Positions 23,860 to 35,972 are shown, counted from the stretch's first letter. The stretch is 64,000 bases of DNA from Nephrotoma appendiculata (GCA_947310385.1 OX371225.1:171425931-171489930); one strand, 5' to 3'. Numbers and translations are program-made. Notes: generated by a model not told the origin, from the sequence alone.

Positions 23860-26800
23860 ATGTTCGTAGATCTTGTTAGATGTCGTCACGCCAGCGTAGT
23901 CGGGGTCTTCCGCTACGACGCACTCCGGCTGGTTGTTGGTGGAACACTTTATTTATCATCCGTTGTTGTGGAGACCTTGTAACGTGGCCGAGCCATCTCA
24001 CTCGATTGGATTTGATGAATCCGATAATATCGCTGCCTCCGAGGAGTTGCTTTATTTCGTGATTCATACGAATCCGATATTCGTTATTCGCAACTTTGAT
24101 TGGACCAAAGATTGAACGGATTACTTTCCTTTCAAAGGTAGATAATAATCTACAATCGTTAGAGGTCCTGGTCCAGCTCTCGCTTCCGAAAGTCAGCACA
24201 GGTCTTATTGGTGCTTTATACAGTGCGAGCTTGCACGACTGCGATAGATGTTTCGATCGCAATATTCTTGATTGAGCGTAGAAAACTCGTTGTCCGGCAG
24301 CGATTCGGGCTTTTATTTCTGCCTGCATATCATTCGACGATGTTATAACGGACCCGAGTTATTTCAAGTTTTTGACGCCATCAAAATTGTGGTCGCCAAT
24401 TCCGAGATTTGCCATAAAGACGTTCCTAGGTGTTTCTAAATATTTGGTTTTACTGCTGTTCACCGAGCGGCATGAAACTGTCATTGATATCGCTAGGTCT
24501 TCGGCCAAGAAGCACGATATCATCTGCTTATCCAAGAATTTGGCCTGACTTTTAAATTTACAGCGCGAAGTTTCGATATTGTATTTCCTCACTACGTACT
24601 CCAGCGCCAGATTGAACAGCAAAGGCGCGAGTGCATCACTTTGTTAAATACCAGATGTTATTTCAAAGGAGTCTGACACAGATCCTTCAATTACGATTCT
24701 ACATACAGACCCAGACGTTGTTAATTTACACAGAGAAACGAGTTTCTCTGGGATTCCCAGGCAGCCCATAGCGCGGCCCATAGGTTGTCGCAGTTTATAC
24801 TGTCATACGCCTGTCTGAAGTCTATATATAGTTGATGTATGGTTATGTTGTACTCCCAACATTTTTCCAAGATCATCCTCATGGTGAAACACTGATAGTC
24901 GCCACAAAACCACACTGATAGTCGCCAATGATGTTTTCGGCGAAAGGGATGAGTCTGGCAAGTACACCATTAGCCAACACTTTGTAAGCAGTGTTCAATA
25001 GAGCTATGCCACGAAAGTTTTCACATTTAAGACGGTCGCCTTTTATATGCAACGGACATATGAGTGTGGTCTTCCAATTCTCCGGCAACTCTTCTTGGTC
25101 CCAATTTCATACGATGAGATCGTTTAAACTTGTTGCGAGAGTAGAGCCTCCGAATTTAATCAATTCTGATGGGATTCCATCGAGACCGGGTGCTTACCGT
25201 TTTTCAATCGACTAATAGCTGCGTCTACTTCCTCTACTGTGGGATATTCGACAAAAACCTCTTCACCTGGCGGAGCTATTGCTCTAATGGGGGTCACTTC
25301 GTCATTCCGATTTAGCAGATTTTGTAAGTAGATTTGCCATACTGAGAGAACATCAACCACCTTTGTTCTCAGCTATCCATTCCCGTAATTGATGGCTGTA
25401 CATCTTGGGTGGAAATTTTTAGTGAGATTCCTGGCGTTAGCAAAATAGTCCTTTGAGTTTCCTAGTTCCGCTTGGAAGCTGATGTTTTCGATGCATAATC
25501 TCATCTCGAGCCAACCATTTTTCACGAAGCGTTCGTTTATTTTCGACGACCCTTCGGCATTGATCATCGAACCAATCATTGCGGGGCCTCGGAGGTCTTC
25601 TTCCGATGGTATTTTGCGCCGCGGTGGTTATGGCTGACTGTATAGCGTGCCACTGCTCCTGGATGTTAGACGGAGCTTCTTCGTTGTTATGGTTCCGGTC
25701 TAAATAACTAGTGACAGCTGATTTGTAACTCTGCAGTGACGCTTGATCTTTTAGAGCATCGATATTCCATCGAATGGTCTTTTGTGCTTGTCTGTTAAAC
25801 GTAGATGACAGTTTGCCCTTATACTTAAATATGACAAGCATGTCATCGCTGTCCATGTCTGCACCCCTGTAGGAACATCAGATATGCTGGTGGAGTGTCT
25901 CTTGTAGGGAATCCAAGTCGGTTCTACCCGACTTCGTGTAGTTGGGCAATTACTTACCCCCCAGAGACACCCGAAACCTTCGGAAAATGCTGCAAACAAC
26001 CGAAACCGACAACCCTCCTACGCATCTCAACGAAAAAGGAAAAAAATAGAAACGTATGTTTGTAGAAACCGGTGGGGTAATGGTAAAAACACGGAACCGA
26101 AAGTCGGGTACCCGAAATTCGGGTAATTGGATTCCCTAGTCGGGTAATTGGATTCCCTTCAATGTAGGGATATGTACGTTTATGTTTTTTCCATATTCGT
26201 TGAGATGCATGTTGTCGGTTTCGGTTGTTTGCGGCGATGCCCGATGGTTTCAGGTGTCTCTGGGGGTGAGTAATTGCCCAACTACACGAAGTCGGGTAGA
26301 ATCGACTTAGATTCCCTAGTCTCTTGGACACCATGACATGATCGATTTGGTTTTCCGTTCTTCCATCATTCGATCTCCACGTTACTTTGTGGATTCTCTT
26401 ATGTGGGAAAAACGTACTTGATACAACTAAGTTGTACGTTATTGCCAGGTCGGTGACACATTGGCCGTTGTTATTACTAATTAGGTGCAGACTGTTAAGA
26501 CCGATGTGCGATGTATTTTCTGCACTCCTGCCGTTTTTTGCATTAAAGCCGCCCACGATGATTTTAATGTCGTGGTGCGGTATGTGATTGATGACATCCT
26601 CCAGCTCGACAAAGAAGAGATCTTTGATGTCATCTGATTTATCTTCGGTGGCGCATGCACATTAACGATCGTGATGCTAAATTTCTTAGTGCAAAGTCTG
26701 ACCGTGCATATCCGCATGTTGATAGGGCGGAAATCGATGATATGGTGCTTCACTCGCCGATGGATGAGGAAACTCCAAATTCTCCTCCGTTTTGATGGCC

Positions 26801-27048
26801 GCTGTAATGAAGAGTGTAACCATTGGTGGTGTCATGGATCCCCCCCCCAGACCATCTAAGTCTTGTAGTGCAAGTACGTCTAATGTGTAACTCTTTGCTT
26901 GGTTTGAAAGGTTCTGGAGATCTCCAGGTCTTAAGAGGCTAAGCACGTTCCATGATCCCATTTTTAAAGCGTAGTCCGTGTTCAATTTCCGAGGTCGAGT
27001 TTGTGATGAATCCGATATGGTAATCCGAGGCCTTTGTTTGGGGTTCAT
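23860..27048 (-). pseudogene. RTE-like endonuclease/reverse transcriptase, broken
   Basis: From the 5' side (27048) the minus strand gives KMGSWNVLSLLRPGDLQNL and LDVLALQDLD (endonuclease start; the expected LQETR is changed). NQIDHVMVSKR lies near 26340, where the MITE interrupts, and resumes as HSTSISDV near 25890. Then ATPRPRNDWFDDQCR-like text lies near 25590 and TVEEVDAAISRLKNGK near 25220. The RT has PENWKTTLICPLHIKGDR, FRGIALLNTAYKVLA and motif A YIDFRQAYDSI near 24820. The motif C region reads FLAEDLA where ADD is normal, so the catalytic Asp pair is damaged. The end has NRVRWLGHVTR and RSGRPRLRW. It is inactive. Confidence 0.8.
25905..26318. mobile_element. hAT-type MITE with 8-base target duplication
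   Basis: Ends TAGGGAATCCAAGTCG and CGACTTAGATTCCCTA are inverted repeats that stay complementary for about 100 bases (CTACCCGACTTCGTGTAG, CCCAGAGACACC). GTCTCTTG is repeated exactly at 25897-25904 and 26319-26326. An 8-base duplication and a TAGGG-type end fit the hAT superfamily. Removing the insert restores the endonuclease reading MVSKR-HSTSIS. No transposase is encoded, so it is non-autonomous. Confidence 0.85.
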
Positions 27049-27056
27049 AACTTAAC

Positions 27057-27068
27057 TGTTTTTATGAT
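27057..27068. repeat. Target site duplication of the RTE-like insertion, right copy
   Basis: CTGTTTTTATGA, 11 of 12 identical to 23602-23613; the Jockey sequence resumes directly after it. Confidence 0.65.
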
Positions 27069-28083
27069 AGAAGGTTGTTGACCTGCCGCTCAACCCGTAA
27101 TCTCTGTTTGGTTTCATAGAGAAACACTCAACTATTGAGCAGGTTTTTAGACTTACAGATGTCATTGAGAAAACATTAGAGAGGAAAAGGGTATGTTCTA
27201 GTATCTTCTTAGCTGTGGCACAGGCCTTCGATAAGGTGTGGCACAGAGGTTTACTATTTAAACTACATAGAGATTTACCAAAACAATATTATATGATTTG
27301 AAAATCATACATAGAGAATCGCCACTTTAGGGTGAAATATGAAGATGAATATTCCGAGCTAAAATGATTTCGGCAGGAGTCCCGCAGTGAAGTGTTTTGG
27401 GACCTATTCTTTAATTGCTCTACACCAGAGATTTACCTCAATTAAACAATGTTACCGTTGCAACATTTACTGAGAACACTGCAGTTCTCTCAGTAGGAGA
27501 CACTATCGAGAAATTGACAACGAAACTTCAAAAAGCATGTGACAAAATCATAAAATGGATAAAAATGTGGCGTATCGGGCTCAATGAAACGAAATCCACA
27601 CATATAAATTTCACCAATCTAAAAGTCAGTTACAAACCTGTAATCATTAACGGTCAGCGGATTCCGTATGCAAATAAGGCTAAATATCTAGGGATGACCT
27701 TAGATACCAGGCTCAGATGGAAAGAGCACGTTAAAAAGAAAAAGATGAGCTTAATATCAACTATCGAAAATAGTATTGGCTGCTCGGGAAAAATTCGGAA
27801 TTGTAAACCGAAAATAAATTGCTATTGTATCAACAGGTGCTAAAGCCTGTATGGACTTACGGAATACAGCTCTGGGGCTGTACAAAGAAAACCAACACCA
27901 AAATTATACAATCTTTTCAAAACAAAGTGCTACGTGGTATAGTTAACGCTCCGTGGTATATTAGGAATGATGACCTTCATAGGGACCTAAATATCCCAAC
28001 GGTTCAAGAAGAAATAAAAAAACTTGCAATAATTCATGGACAATGTATTTATCAACATGTAAATGAGGAGCTTCGTGTTATGT
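27069..28083 (+). pseudogene. Jockey ORF2 reverse transcriptase, C-terminal part, broken
   Basis: The sequence resumes as FGFIEKHSTIEQVFRLTDVI, then AQAFDKVWHRGLLFKL (motif A; the first Asp of the block is replaced) and ISAGVPQ, a stop, SVLGPIL (motif B). The frame 27415-27843 gives VTVATFTENTAVLS, where motif C FADD has become FTEN, so both catalytic Asp are lost. YLGMTLDTRLRWKEHV and, after a frameshift, VLKPVWTYGIQLWGC and FQNKVLRGIVNAPWYIRND follow, ending at 28083. It is clearly inactive. Confidence 0.85.
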
Positions 28084-28290
28084 AGGACCCTTCACTATTC
28101 ACATGCAGTAAGACGAAGAGAACGAAACCAATATATTTAATGGATTAAGGACACCAGAGCAAAGACTATACTTCAGTAAATAACCTATAAATGGAGCTGG
28201 CCAATGGGCCTCTTCTCATTCACAAGTGACTAAATTAAAAAATAAAAATTACTAAATGAATTGTATTCAGTTGTAATAATTTAAATAAAC

Positions 28291-28939
28291 AAAACAAAAA
28301 TCCATTGCGGCAGCTGATTTATGAGTTGTCATTCAAATAAAATCTATTTGATTTTAAGACTACCATATACGTAAAAATGATCAAGTACGATCATCAGTTG
28401 GATTGAATGTTCAAGAGCCAAGTTCCAGAATTAGTCATAATAATTGCTGAGATTGTGAAAATTACTAATTTTAATTATGTTATTGCTATTAATTTTAATT
28501 ATGAAATTAAATTGTTGTTTCCGTCTTGTGTATTAACATACATCTGTTGATGTATATGTGATGAATGATCAGTTAGCGATGAGTTTGCGAGATGTTATGT
28601 TTGTTGTGTTCGAATGTGCAATGCCGATATTCTGTTTAGTTCAGAGTACTCGTTTTCAAGTTTGAAGCTAAAGTACAGAAAACAAATATAACCAGAACAG
28701 ACATTGCGTAGACCAAGAAATTTTTTGCTACCTTAATTTTTTTATAGGAAACATAACTTTTAAATATAGATGTTAATAATTACAGTAATGATTTTATGTT
28801 AACTAACTGTTTTTTGTTGAAATATGCCGTCACAGCTTCATTGCGAGTCCATAATTGTTTATTTGAAATAAAAATATCCAAAAATTACGAATTTTTCCTA
28901 CCTTTGAAATGAGTCCAAATTTTCCCATAAAAATATAGC
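28291..28939. other. No gene seen
   Basis: A+T-rich spacer between two Jockey copies. Confidence 0.45.
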
Positions 28940-29350
28940 GTTATGTCTATTCTGCCTATATTTGTATTCTGTGGCTAAAGTGTCGATTTGTGATGGAAGT
29001 TTTACGAATTTGAAAATATTGCTTAGGTAGGTCCCAACGCAGTTTAAATTCAAGCCCTTGGTGCCAAACTTTATCAAAAGCTTGATCTACATCTAACTAA
29101 ATGCTGGAGCACGCCTTCTTAGTCGCAAGTGCATTTTAAATGATGTGATTGTGTGAACTTTTCCAAATGTACAGAGTGGTCTTCTAGGCTGGAAGTTGTG
29201 ATATCGGTCTATAAGATAACAGGGTTTAGTGGTTTTCGTGAAAATTTAAATTTTTGGAAGTAACTTCTTCATGAGCTACCAGGAAGTTCAGTCGGTAGTT
29301 TGATTTGACAATCTTCCACGTGAACCAATGTTGATATTGGCCAGTGTTAA
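28940..29350 (-). pseudogene. Jockey reverse transcriptase fragment, same family
   Basis: The minus strand reads AFDKVWHQGLEFKLRWDLPK near 29030-29090, closely similar to AFDKVWHRGLLFKLHRDLPK in the copy at 27.2 kb. Upstream (about 29130-29240) is a degraded fingers region, and downstream SITNRHF near 28985. It is a fragment of the same Jockey family in opposite orientation. Confidence 0.7.
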
Positions 29351-30883
29351 ATTCAGATTTTCTCAACGAACGGTAGGATTTCCCTATGTTCTTTCTGATA
29401 TGTCACGGCGATATTTCTCGTAAGTCATCTTGCAAATGCTTTTATTCAGAGATTTTTGAGTAAACTACTAATTTGGAATCACCTCCTTTTTGTTCAAACA
29501 AACGATAAAAATTGGGCGATCTAAGGTATATGGCGAATCATTAATGGGGATTTTAATTTGCTGTATTTATTCCCTCGTTGTCGTTTTTTTTAAATGTCAG
29601 TTGTTGAGTTATTTTAATGAATAAGGACCGAAACTATCATAATTTATTATATAGGTACATATTTCAATTAAAATAATTACATATTAGGATTTTACTATTT
29701 AAAAAAATCTTCCAGATTGCACGATTTTTATATTCATGTCGCCCAAAAATTCACACGTCTACATGACTCAACTCATGCATAGACCGATCCTCAAATTATT
29801 GACCTGGTTGCTGGATTGGATATACCAAGACGGTAATGTTTTATAGACAAGAGAACCTCATATATCTTTCTTAGAAACCATTCCCAGAGATCCAGCATCC
29901 ATGGGGCGGGCAACCGCAGATCTTTTAAAGCATAGTGAGAAATGGACCTGCATATTCTAGATAAGTTGCATGCATAACCTTAAAGTTACTTTTAAGATTA
30001 GGCACTTACCTATTAAACTGTGCGTTACAAAACCTGTATTCCCTAAGTACAGTCGACGAAGTAAATGGGCGCAGACAGATTCATGTTCAGCCGACCGTCG
30101 CCATATAGTTAGGTAAGGTCAATAACCGTTGTTAACATATTAATTCATGACCAAAGTATAATTCGTGTATGAAGGGGAATAGTAAAGTCAGTAATACACA
30201 AATATTAACCAATAGAAATAGGATCAGATAATTGGCTGTCTTAATGCAACAAGTTTCTATATGCTAAATCTGAGGAAAAGTGGGAAGGAAAATGAGTCAC
30301 TTCAGGTAGACATCACATTACAAAGGTATGCTTGCCCTCTGTTTATTCCAGTAAGCTACTCTATGATTTCTTGTTTCCATCGAAACACTTTGGACGAAGA
30401 AACCAATACCTTCCTCGTCCAAATAAAAGCTGCGTTGTATTCGACAACGTTTGCGCAATTTTCGATGGTATCACATAGTATATGATGTGCTTAGTCATTT
30501 ATAGTTTTCGATTAGAAAACCACTGACCAGTAGTCTTGAACGAATGAGACAACTTAAGTACGTTACCCTCGTTATTCCCCGTCATTTTACCAGCTGCTTC
30601 TACAATAACTTCAGTAGTCATGGTAACCAACAACAAATTCTAATCACCACCAAGCGATACTAGAACTATTACTAGGGAACGAAGAAGAAAATTATTCAGT
30701 TTAAAGATATATCCAAAATTCACCAACGAGCAGAGCAGGTAAGGAAAGAAACAGTTATACTTATTCACAATATGTTAGAAGAATAAGTGTGTATAATCTG
30801 ATACGAATTGGAAAGTAATGGTGTAAAGGAGATTAATTCTCGCTATCTGACGATGGTTTGTACATTTAAAAAATTGGTACGTG
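29351..30883. other. No recognised gene
   Basis: A 74-codon frame at 30261-30485 (+) has no recognised motif. Composition is less A+T-rich than the neighbours, so an unrecognised old element is possible. Confidence 0.4.
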
Positions 30884-31168
30884 CATCGAGGAATAAATAT
30901 ATACATAAGAGAAATCAAGTAGTGCAAATTTTATAGACCAATTTCTCCGAGGTTTTTTTTTTGAGGTTGATCTTATTTTATAGTTTTGATATATTTATAT
31001 ACACAAATTTAATTTTTTTCTATATTTAATATCATATCTTATAAACATATCGGCATAGTTATTTTATAGTTCATTGTTCTTGTTAGGCTTATACAGATTG
31101 TCAAAAGTAAAATAGATTAACCTCGGAATCCCTACATAAGTCCTCTTATATATATTTTGCTTTATGGT
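30884..31168. repeat. Direct repeat, copy 1
   Basis: From CATCGAGGAATAAATATATA to TTTGCTTTATGGT this segment matches 31639-31910 along its whole length, roughly 85 percent by eye. The two copies bracket 470 bases. No TG...CA ends or primer-binding site support a true LTR. Confidence 0.75.
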
Positions 31169-31206
31169 GTAAGTCTTGATCCTTGACGTAAACGTAAATC
31201 CGCCAT

Positions 31207-31337
31207 TGCACACTTTGATTCTTTCGTCGCGATTCTTTCTTCGGTTCCTTTCCCTTCACCAACAAACTGACAACAGCTGTTGTTAGATGAAGGGGAAGGA
31301 AACGACGAAAAAATCATGACGAAAGAATCACAGTGTA
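31207..31337. repeat. Imperfect hairpin (ACTTTGATTCTTTCGTC ends)
   Basis: CACACTTTGATTCTTTCGTC at the left pairs with GACGAAAGAATCACAGTGT at the right. The same ends bound a longer hairpin at 41486-41758, so this is a repeat family, possibly a MITE. Confidence 0.65.
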
Positions 31338-31494
31338 GAATACCGGAATTACATAGTTTAAAATTGTCAACGAAATAAAAACGAATCCAATGGAACCGGT
31401 ACAAAGATTCGTATCTGAGGTTGATAATATTTGTGGCCCCATCTATAAGCAATAATTTTAATGTTGAAATGTATCCCTTTTCCTGCCCGTTAAA

Positions 31495-32355
31495 ACAATT
31501 GTGTGGGTATGTCATGATAAATCATGTCAAAAATATATTTTTGTGTGTTTTTTGAAACAACTTACACATTTGTGCATACCCGTTAAACTTATTTTTATCC
31601 GAAAAAACACTATAACTATACACACAATTGTGTTGGTTCATCGAGCAATAAATATATAAGAGATATCAAGTAGTGCAAATTTTATAAGCCAATTTTTCCG
31701 AGGTTAATCTTATTTTATAATTTAGTATATTTATATACATAAATTTAATCTTTTTATATATTAAGTACATATATACGTATCTTATAAACATATCAGCATA
31801 GTTATTTTATAGTTCATTGTTCTTGTTAGGCCTATATAGATTGCCAATAATAAAATAGATTAACCTCGGAATCTCTACATGAGTCCTCTTTGTATATTTT
31901 GCTTTATGGTTGGTTGTACTTTACTTTTTTATCCAAAAATGTCATTACCCCTTTTCTGACCCGCATACACAATTGTGTATGTAAATTTCGATTACAACAA
32001 ACGAAGATGTCAAACAAAGAATTAGGTGGTAATTGAAGACCAGTGTACACATTTGTGTAAACCACTTAAATTTGTTTTCGTCCGAAAAATAATAGTAACT
32101 ATAATAATGATAAAATAATTAATATGTTAACAAGAACAAATAAATTATATGTTATATAATTAATTTGTTAACAAACTATTATGCGGTTTCCAAAAAGAAT
32201 TCCGATTTAACTAAGATCAGTTAAAATACGGAAGACATTACAACCTATCATTATTTACATACACAATTGTGTATAGTGAACTGAAATTGAACTAAAAAAA
32301 AAAATTTTCTTGAACTCGAAAGGGTTACACCCTTTTTTTATTCACACATTTGTGT
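31495..32355. repeat. Cluster of ACACAATTGTGT / ACACATTTGTGT palindromic motifs
   Basis: The motif occurs near 31495, 31564, 31622, 31967, 32047, 32261 and 32344, and again near 41128 and 41396. Around it the sequence of 31960-32350 is homologous to 41120-41450 (AATAATTAATATGTTA, AAGACATTACAACCT). The 12-mer is a perfect or near-perfect palindrome. Confidence 0.7.
31639..31910. repeat. Direct repeat, copy 2
   Basis: Second copy of the repeat at 30884-31168, same orientation. Confidence 0.75.
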
Positions 32356-32426
32356 AGGTTGGACTTAAATTAAGCCTATTTTTTTTTGGTTGAAAAAGGG
32401 TTATACCATATTTCGGAATTGTAAAC

Positions 32427-32592
32427 GCGCATCCCCAATAGAATTTCTTTTACTTTTTCGTTACGGAGAAGTATGAAAAAAAAATTGAGAAAAATAAAAT
32501 TTCTTTTCCGACCAAATGGCACAGTGGTTTTCTCAATTTTTTTTTTACTTTTCTGTAAGGAAAAAGTTAAAGGAATTCTATTGGGGATGCGC
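32427..32592. mobile_element. Hairpin MITE, 166 bases
   Basis: GCGCATCCCCAATAGAATT at the left end and AATTCTATTGGGGATGCGC at the right end are exact reverse complements. Pairing continues inward for about 65 bases through TTTACTTTTTC and TGAGAAAA. A precise target duplication could not be fixed. Confidence 0.75.
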
Positions 32593-33367
32593 CTTAATAC
32601 GGAATACGGAATTTTAAAGTTTCGAGATTATTTCAATTCAACCGTTTAATTTATTACTACTTTGCATTCCCAAACTCTTTGAAAGTATTGAACATAAACT
32701 TTTTACTTTATTGCACTTTCTTGTTTTCTTCTTCTCATCATGGTTTTTTAAAAAGGGTGCACTAAAAACGATTTTAACCAGAGAAACGAGAATAGTTTAG
32801 GATGATTTTGATAAAATTATAAGCTCTTGGTTTTTCACCTTGCTTTTAAGGTCATCAAAATCCAGCCATTTCTCAATATCATGTGCTGTGTCACAGATAA
32901 TTGTTGGCTCCGCAAGGTCCTGTTTTCATAGGGTTACAAGTGTTACAATATAATAGTTAGATTCAATCACTATCGCTCTGAATTAAATATATTTTCTTAA
33001 AATTGTATCTGTTACTTGTTAACTGAACTGTTTTTAATTATAAAGAGAGGCCAAGTACAAGTAGAGGCCACCACTAAGCAAAAGTGGGCTGCGCCTTAAT
33101 TGTTTAGATAACTATAACAATTTTCAATCACTAATAAGTAAAGCTTTTAGGTGCAGATAAAGTTCAAATCATCAAACAGATTACGAATATACTACTGAAA
33201 CAAGGGAATGAGTTTTCCCTTGGTAATAATGTGATGAATGTGATTATTATAATATCTTCTTAGATAGAACTCTAAATTTTGACGTAGAACTACGTCCATC
33301 AAGTGTGAGAAGTCTGCAAAGAACGGCAAAAAAATTAATTAATTAATTAAAACATTATTGATTATAG
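32593..33367. other. No gene seen
   Basis: A+T-rich flank of the Helentron relic. Confidence 0.45.
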
Positions 33368-34033
33368 TTAACTTAAACGTTCAAAGTTGAGTTGCTCATG
33401 ACTTAGATATTGAAACTGATGAGATATTGTCAAAGTCTGATTTTCTTGCTCTGGGCAGAGGATTTGAATTGAAATTATACAAGAACAACACTCTCCATTC
33501 AAAATTGATAAATAAACAGCGTAAAGTAAGTGGAGTAGCAATTTATAGAAATATCAATAGTGTAGCAGATTGTCAGCCTGCTGAGTTTGATATTATTGTT
33601 AGAAGACAGTTGATCGATTCAGTTGGTGATATTTGTCTAGTGGGTGTTACTTTGAATGGTTCATCAAAATTTATACTTGGTTCCATTTACATTCATCCGC
33701 ATGCTAAAGAGGTCGATTTAAATATGTTGTTCCTTGCGGCATTAATGGAATGCACAGACAGTTCAAAATTAATTGATAAACTGTTTACAGTGGATAAAGA
33801 GGTTCCAATATTTTTTAATGGGTGATTTTAATGTAGATGTTAAATGAAATGAAGAAGTTTTTGAGTTTATAAAGCATCATTTCAATCTAGATATGGTTCC
33901 AACCAATTATCCAAGTACATTAGGAAATACTTACATAGATTTGTCATTTACTAGAAAAATAACTCCAGAACTTCTTTCGTCGGTTTGTTTCTTTTTGTAT
34001 CATAGACCAATTCTTCATAAAATTGTGAGGTAA
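33368..34033 (+). pseudogene. Helentron-type endonuclease relic
   Basis: Translation runs from NLNVQS through VAHDLDIETDEIL and the open frame 33427-33825 (RKVSGVAIYRN, FILGSIYIHPHA, EVPIFFNG). After a frameshift the active-site block FNVDV is followed by PTNYPSTLGNTYIDLSFT and the ending LYHRPIL. This combination is characteristic of the AP-like endonuclease domain carried at the C-terminus of Helentron (Helitron2) proteins. No helicase or Rep part lies upstream. A related copy is at 56.8-57.7 kb. Confidence 0.7.
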
Positions 34034-34204
34034 AATAATAAAATGTTTCAAAAATGTTTCAAAAACTATCAATTTATCGCCAAAACAATATATTTACCTT
34101 TATATGAGTAGAGTAGTTCTACGCCTAACAACCCCTGCGGCTATGTCACCGAACAGTCGTCTTGCACCTGGTTATTAGCGTATAAGCATGGACGAATTAT
34201 TTAA

Positions 34205-34345
34205 TGACATACAAAGCCGAATACATTTCTCCATCATGTTGTTTGTTGCTGTAAAAAATCATTAAAACCCTGGATGTGTAGTGGTACAAATTTAAAATAA
34301 ACGTATAAGAAATAAAATATTGTTTATTCTATAAATAGTGACATA
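34205..34345. repeat. Dispersed repeat, inverted relative to 40118-40262
   Basis: AAAGCCGAATACATTTCTCC and AAACAACATGATGG-type text here is the reverse complement of the block at 40118-40262, continuing for about 140 bases. Confidence 0.7.
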
Positions 34346-34435
34346 TACATCCATACACATTTTGTTTTTATTATTTTGCTTTCATACATTTTGTTTTTGA
34401 GTGTATTTATATTTTTGCCGTTTACTTTTTCCCCT

Positions 34436-34646
34436 GATATAATCAATGCCTTCTAAACTACTGGCCTTTTACTACTATCATTTTTCGCACATGACGTCAA
34501 TTTAAGTCTAAACCGAGACTGCGCAATAATACTTTTAACATATTTACACTAACAAAGCAACTAGAGAAAGCAACAACAACGTCGACTTAGCGTGTCGTCA
34601 TCATTTGGTGTAAGCGGCCAGTAGTTTAGAAGGCATTGATATAATC
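34436..34646. mobile_element. Small MITE with 9-base target duplication
   Basis: GATATAATC occurs directly at 34436-34444 and 34638-34646. Between them the ends AATGCCTTCTAAACTACTGG and its reverse complement form terminal inverted repeats of about 22 bases. The insert is about 193 bases. A 9-base duplication is usual for MULE-type elements; 8 or 10 bases cannot be fully excluded because the edge base is ambiguous. Confidence 0.7.
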
Positions 34647-34840
34647 GTGAGGGAATATAAAATTGAAATGCCGTATGATGATCTACAATCTACATAATAT
34701 TTTCTGTTTCGTAATTTACACGAGCTGTGTTTTGTAGGAATAGAATAAACGCACACACACATACCAAAGATCGCGCGTTGCGTAATTTTTTTTATTTCGT
34801 TTTCCAAAATTGTGTTTATTTATAAAGCGCTATGTCAATC

Positions 34841-34849
34841 GAATTATTG
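34841..34849. repeat. 9-base target duplication of foldback element A, left
   Basis: GAATTATTG, identical to 38669-38677. Confidence 0.75.
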
Positions 34850-35387
34850 AGTGCTTATAGCTGCACCAACCAAACTGCCCGCCTCAATGAAATCTGTACG
34901 ATAATTTGTTAGACATTAATTACAACAAATCCCGATTGTATTACAGTTGCCATTTTACAGGAACGAGTGGTCGATCTAGCTTACAAATAAACTTGCATCG
35001 CCAAAACTGTAACTTTATATGTAGTTATGATATCGGGATGGTTCTTGGAGCAGAATTTATTACAAATTAATTACATTGAATAATTTAGTTCAAGACCACC
35101 CCTTTAACATGCCTAAGCGTAAATTTCATCCCAGAACGATTGTTTATTTCATAAACGCCAATCTAACCAAATTTAATAAGGTTTTTACACCAGACTGCCA
35201 CCAGATCTAGGACCAAATGTTGCTCCAAAGCCTTTTCGGTAGGTAGGTCGACCTTATCCACGTGTGTAATAAATTATTTTTGTATAAAATTAGACGGAAT
35301 ATGCATAAGAAGATATAGGTTTCAAATTACGATATATAGGTTGGTTTTGCCACATTTAAGAATTTATTACACCAGAGTCACTATTCT

Positions 35388-35682
35388 GGCTTTCCCTGGG
35401 AATAGGGAATTCGGAAAAATATTTTCATAGCATTTTTGTCTAAAATGAATTTTTAGACTGAAGGAACAAGTTTAGTGCAAACATTTTTAAAACAAACTTA
35501 ATTGGGAAACTTTTGTTCCACAAAATTTTTATAGGGAATAATAATTTCCCATTTAACTTTGTTTCTAAAATATTTACACCAAACTTATTCCCTCAGTAGG
35601 CCAGAAAACTACAATTTAAACAAAAATTGTATGAAAATATTTTCGCCAATTCCCTATTCCTGTAAGAAAAGCTCAAATAGGC
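35388..35682. repeat. Inverted-repeat MITE 1 inside element A
   Basis: CTATTCTGGCTTTCCCTGGG near the left and CCCTATTCCTG near the right are inverted ends. The same family recurs at 35691-35972 and 37770-38070. Confidence 0.65.
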
Positions 35683-35690
35683 CTACAGTG

Positions 35691-35972
35691 GTACTATTCT
35701 CGTGATTCCCCGGGAACAGGGGAGGAAGAATTTATATGTTATTTTTATTTAAACATTTTTTTTTGGCATACTGAGATAAAAAGTATGTATTAATTTTTTT
35801 GAAAACAAAATTAAATGGGTAATAATTTTCCCTGCCAATTTAGGTATGGAACTATTTTTCTTATTTTATAAATGTATATATCAAGCTTTACTCCTCAGTA
35901 GGCCGGAAAAATGTTTCAACAAGAATTACATATAAATTCTTTGCTCAGCTCCCTATTCCCGGGAAACCACCA
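35691..35972. repeat. Inverted-repeat MITE 2 inside element A
   Basis: GTACTATTCTCGTGATTCCC at the left and CCCTATTCCCGGGAAACCAC at the right. The element A repeat unit resumes directly after it (ATCAGATATTGGATCAAAT). Confidence 0.65.

Noticed and set aside
30884..31910. Miniature LTR retrotransposon (TRIM)
   Set aside because: The direct repeats lack TG/CA ends, and no primer-binding site or polypurine tract is visible. The inside is a hairpin shared with another locus.
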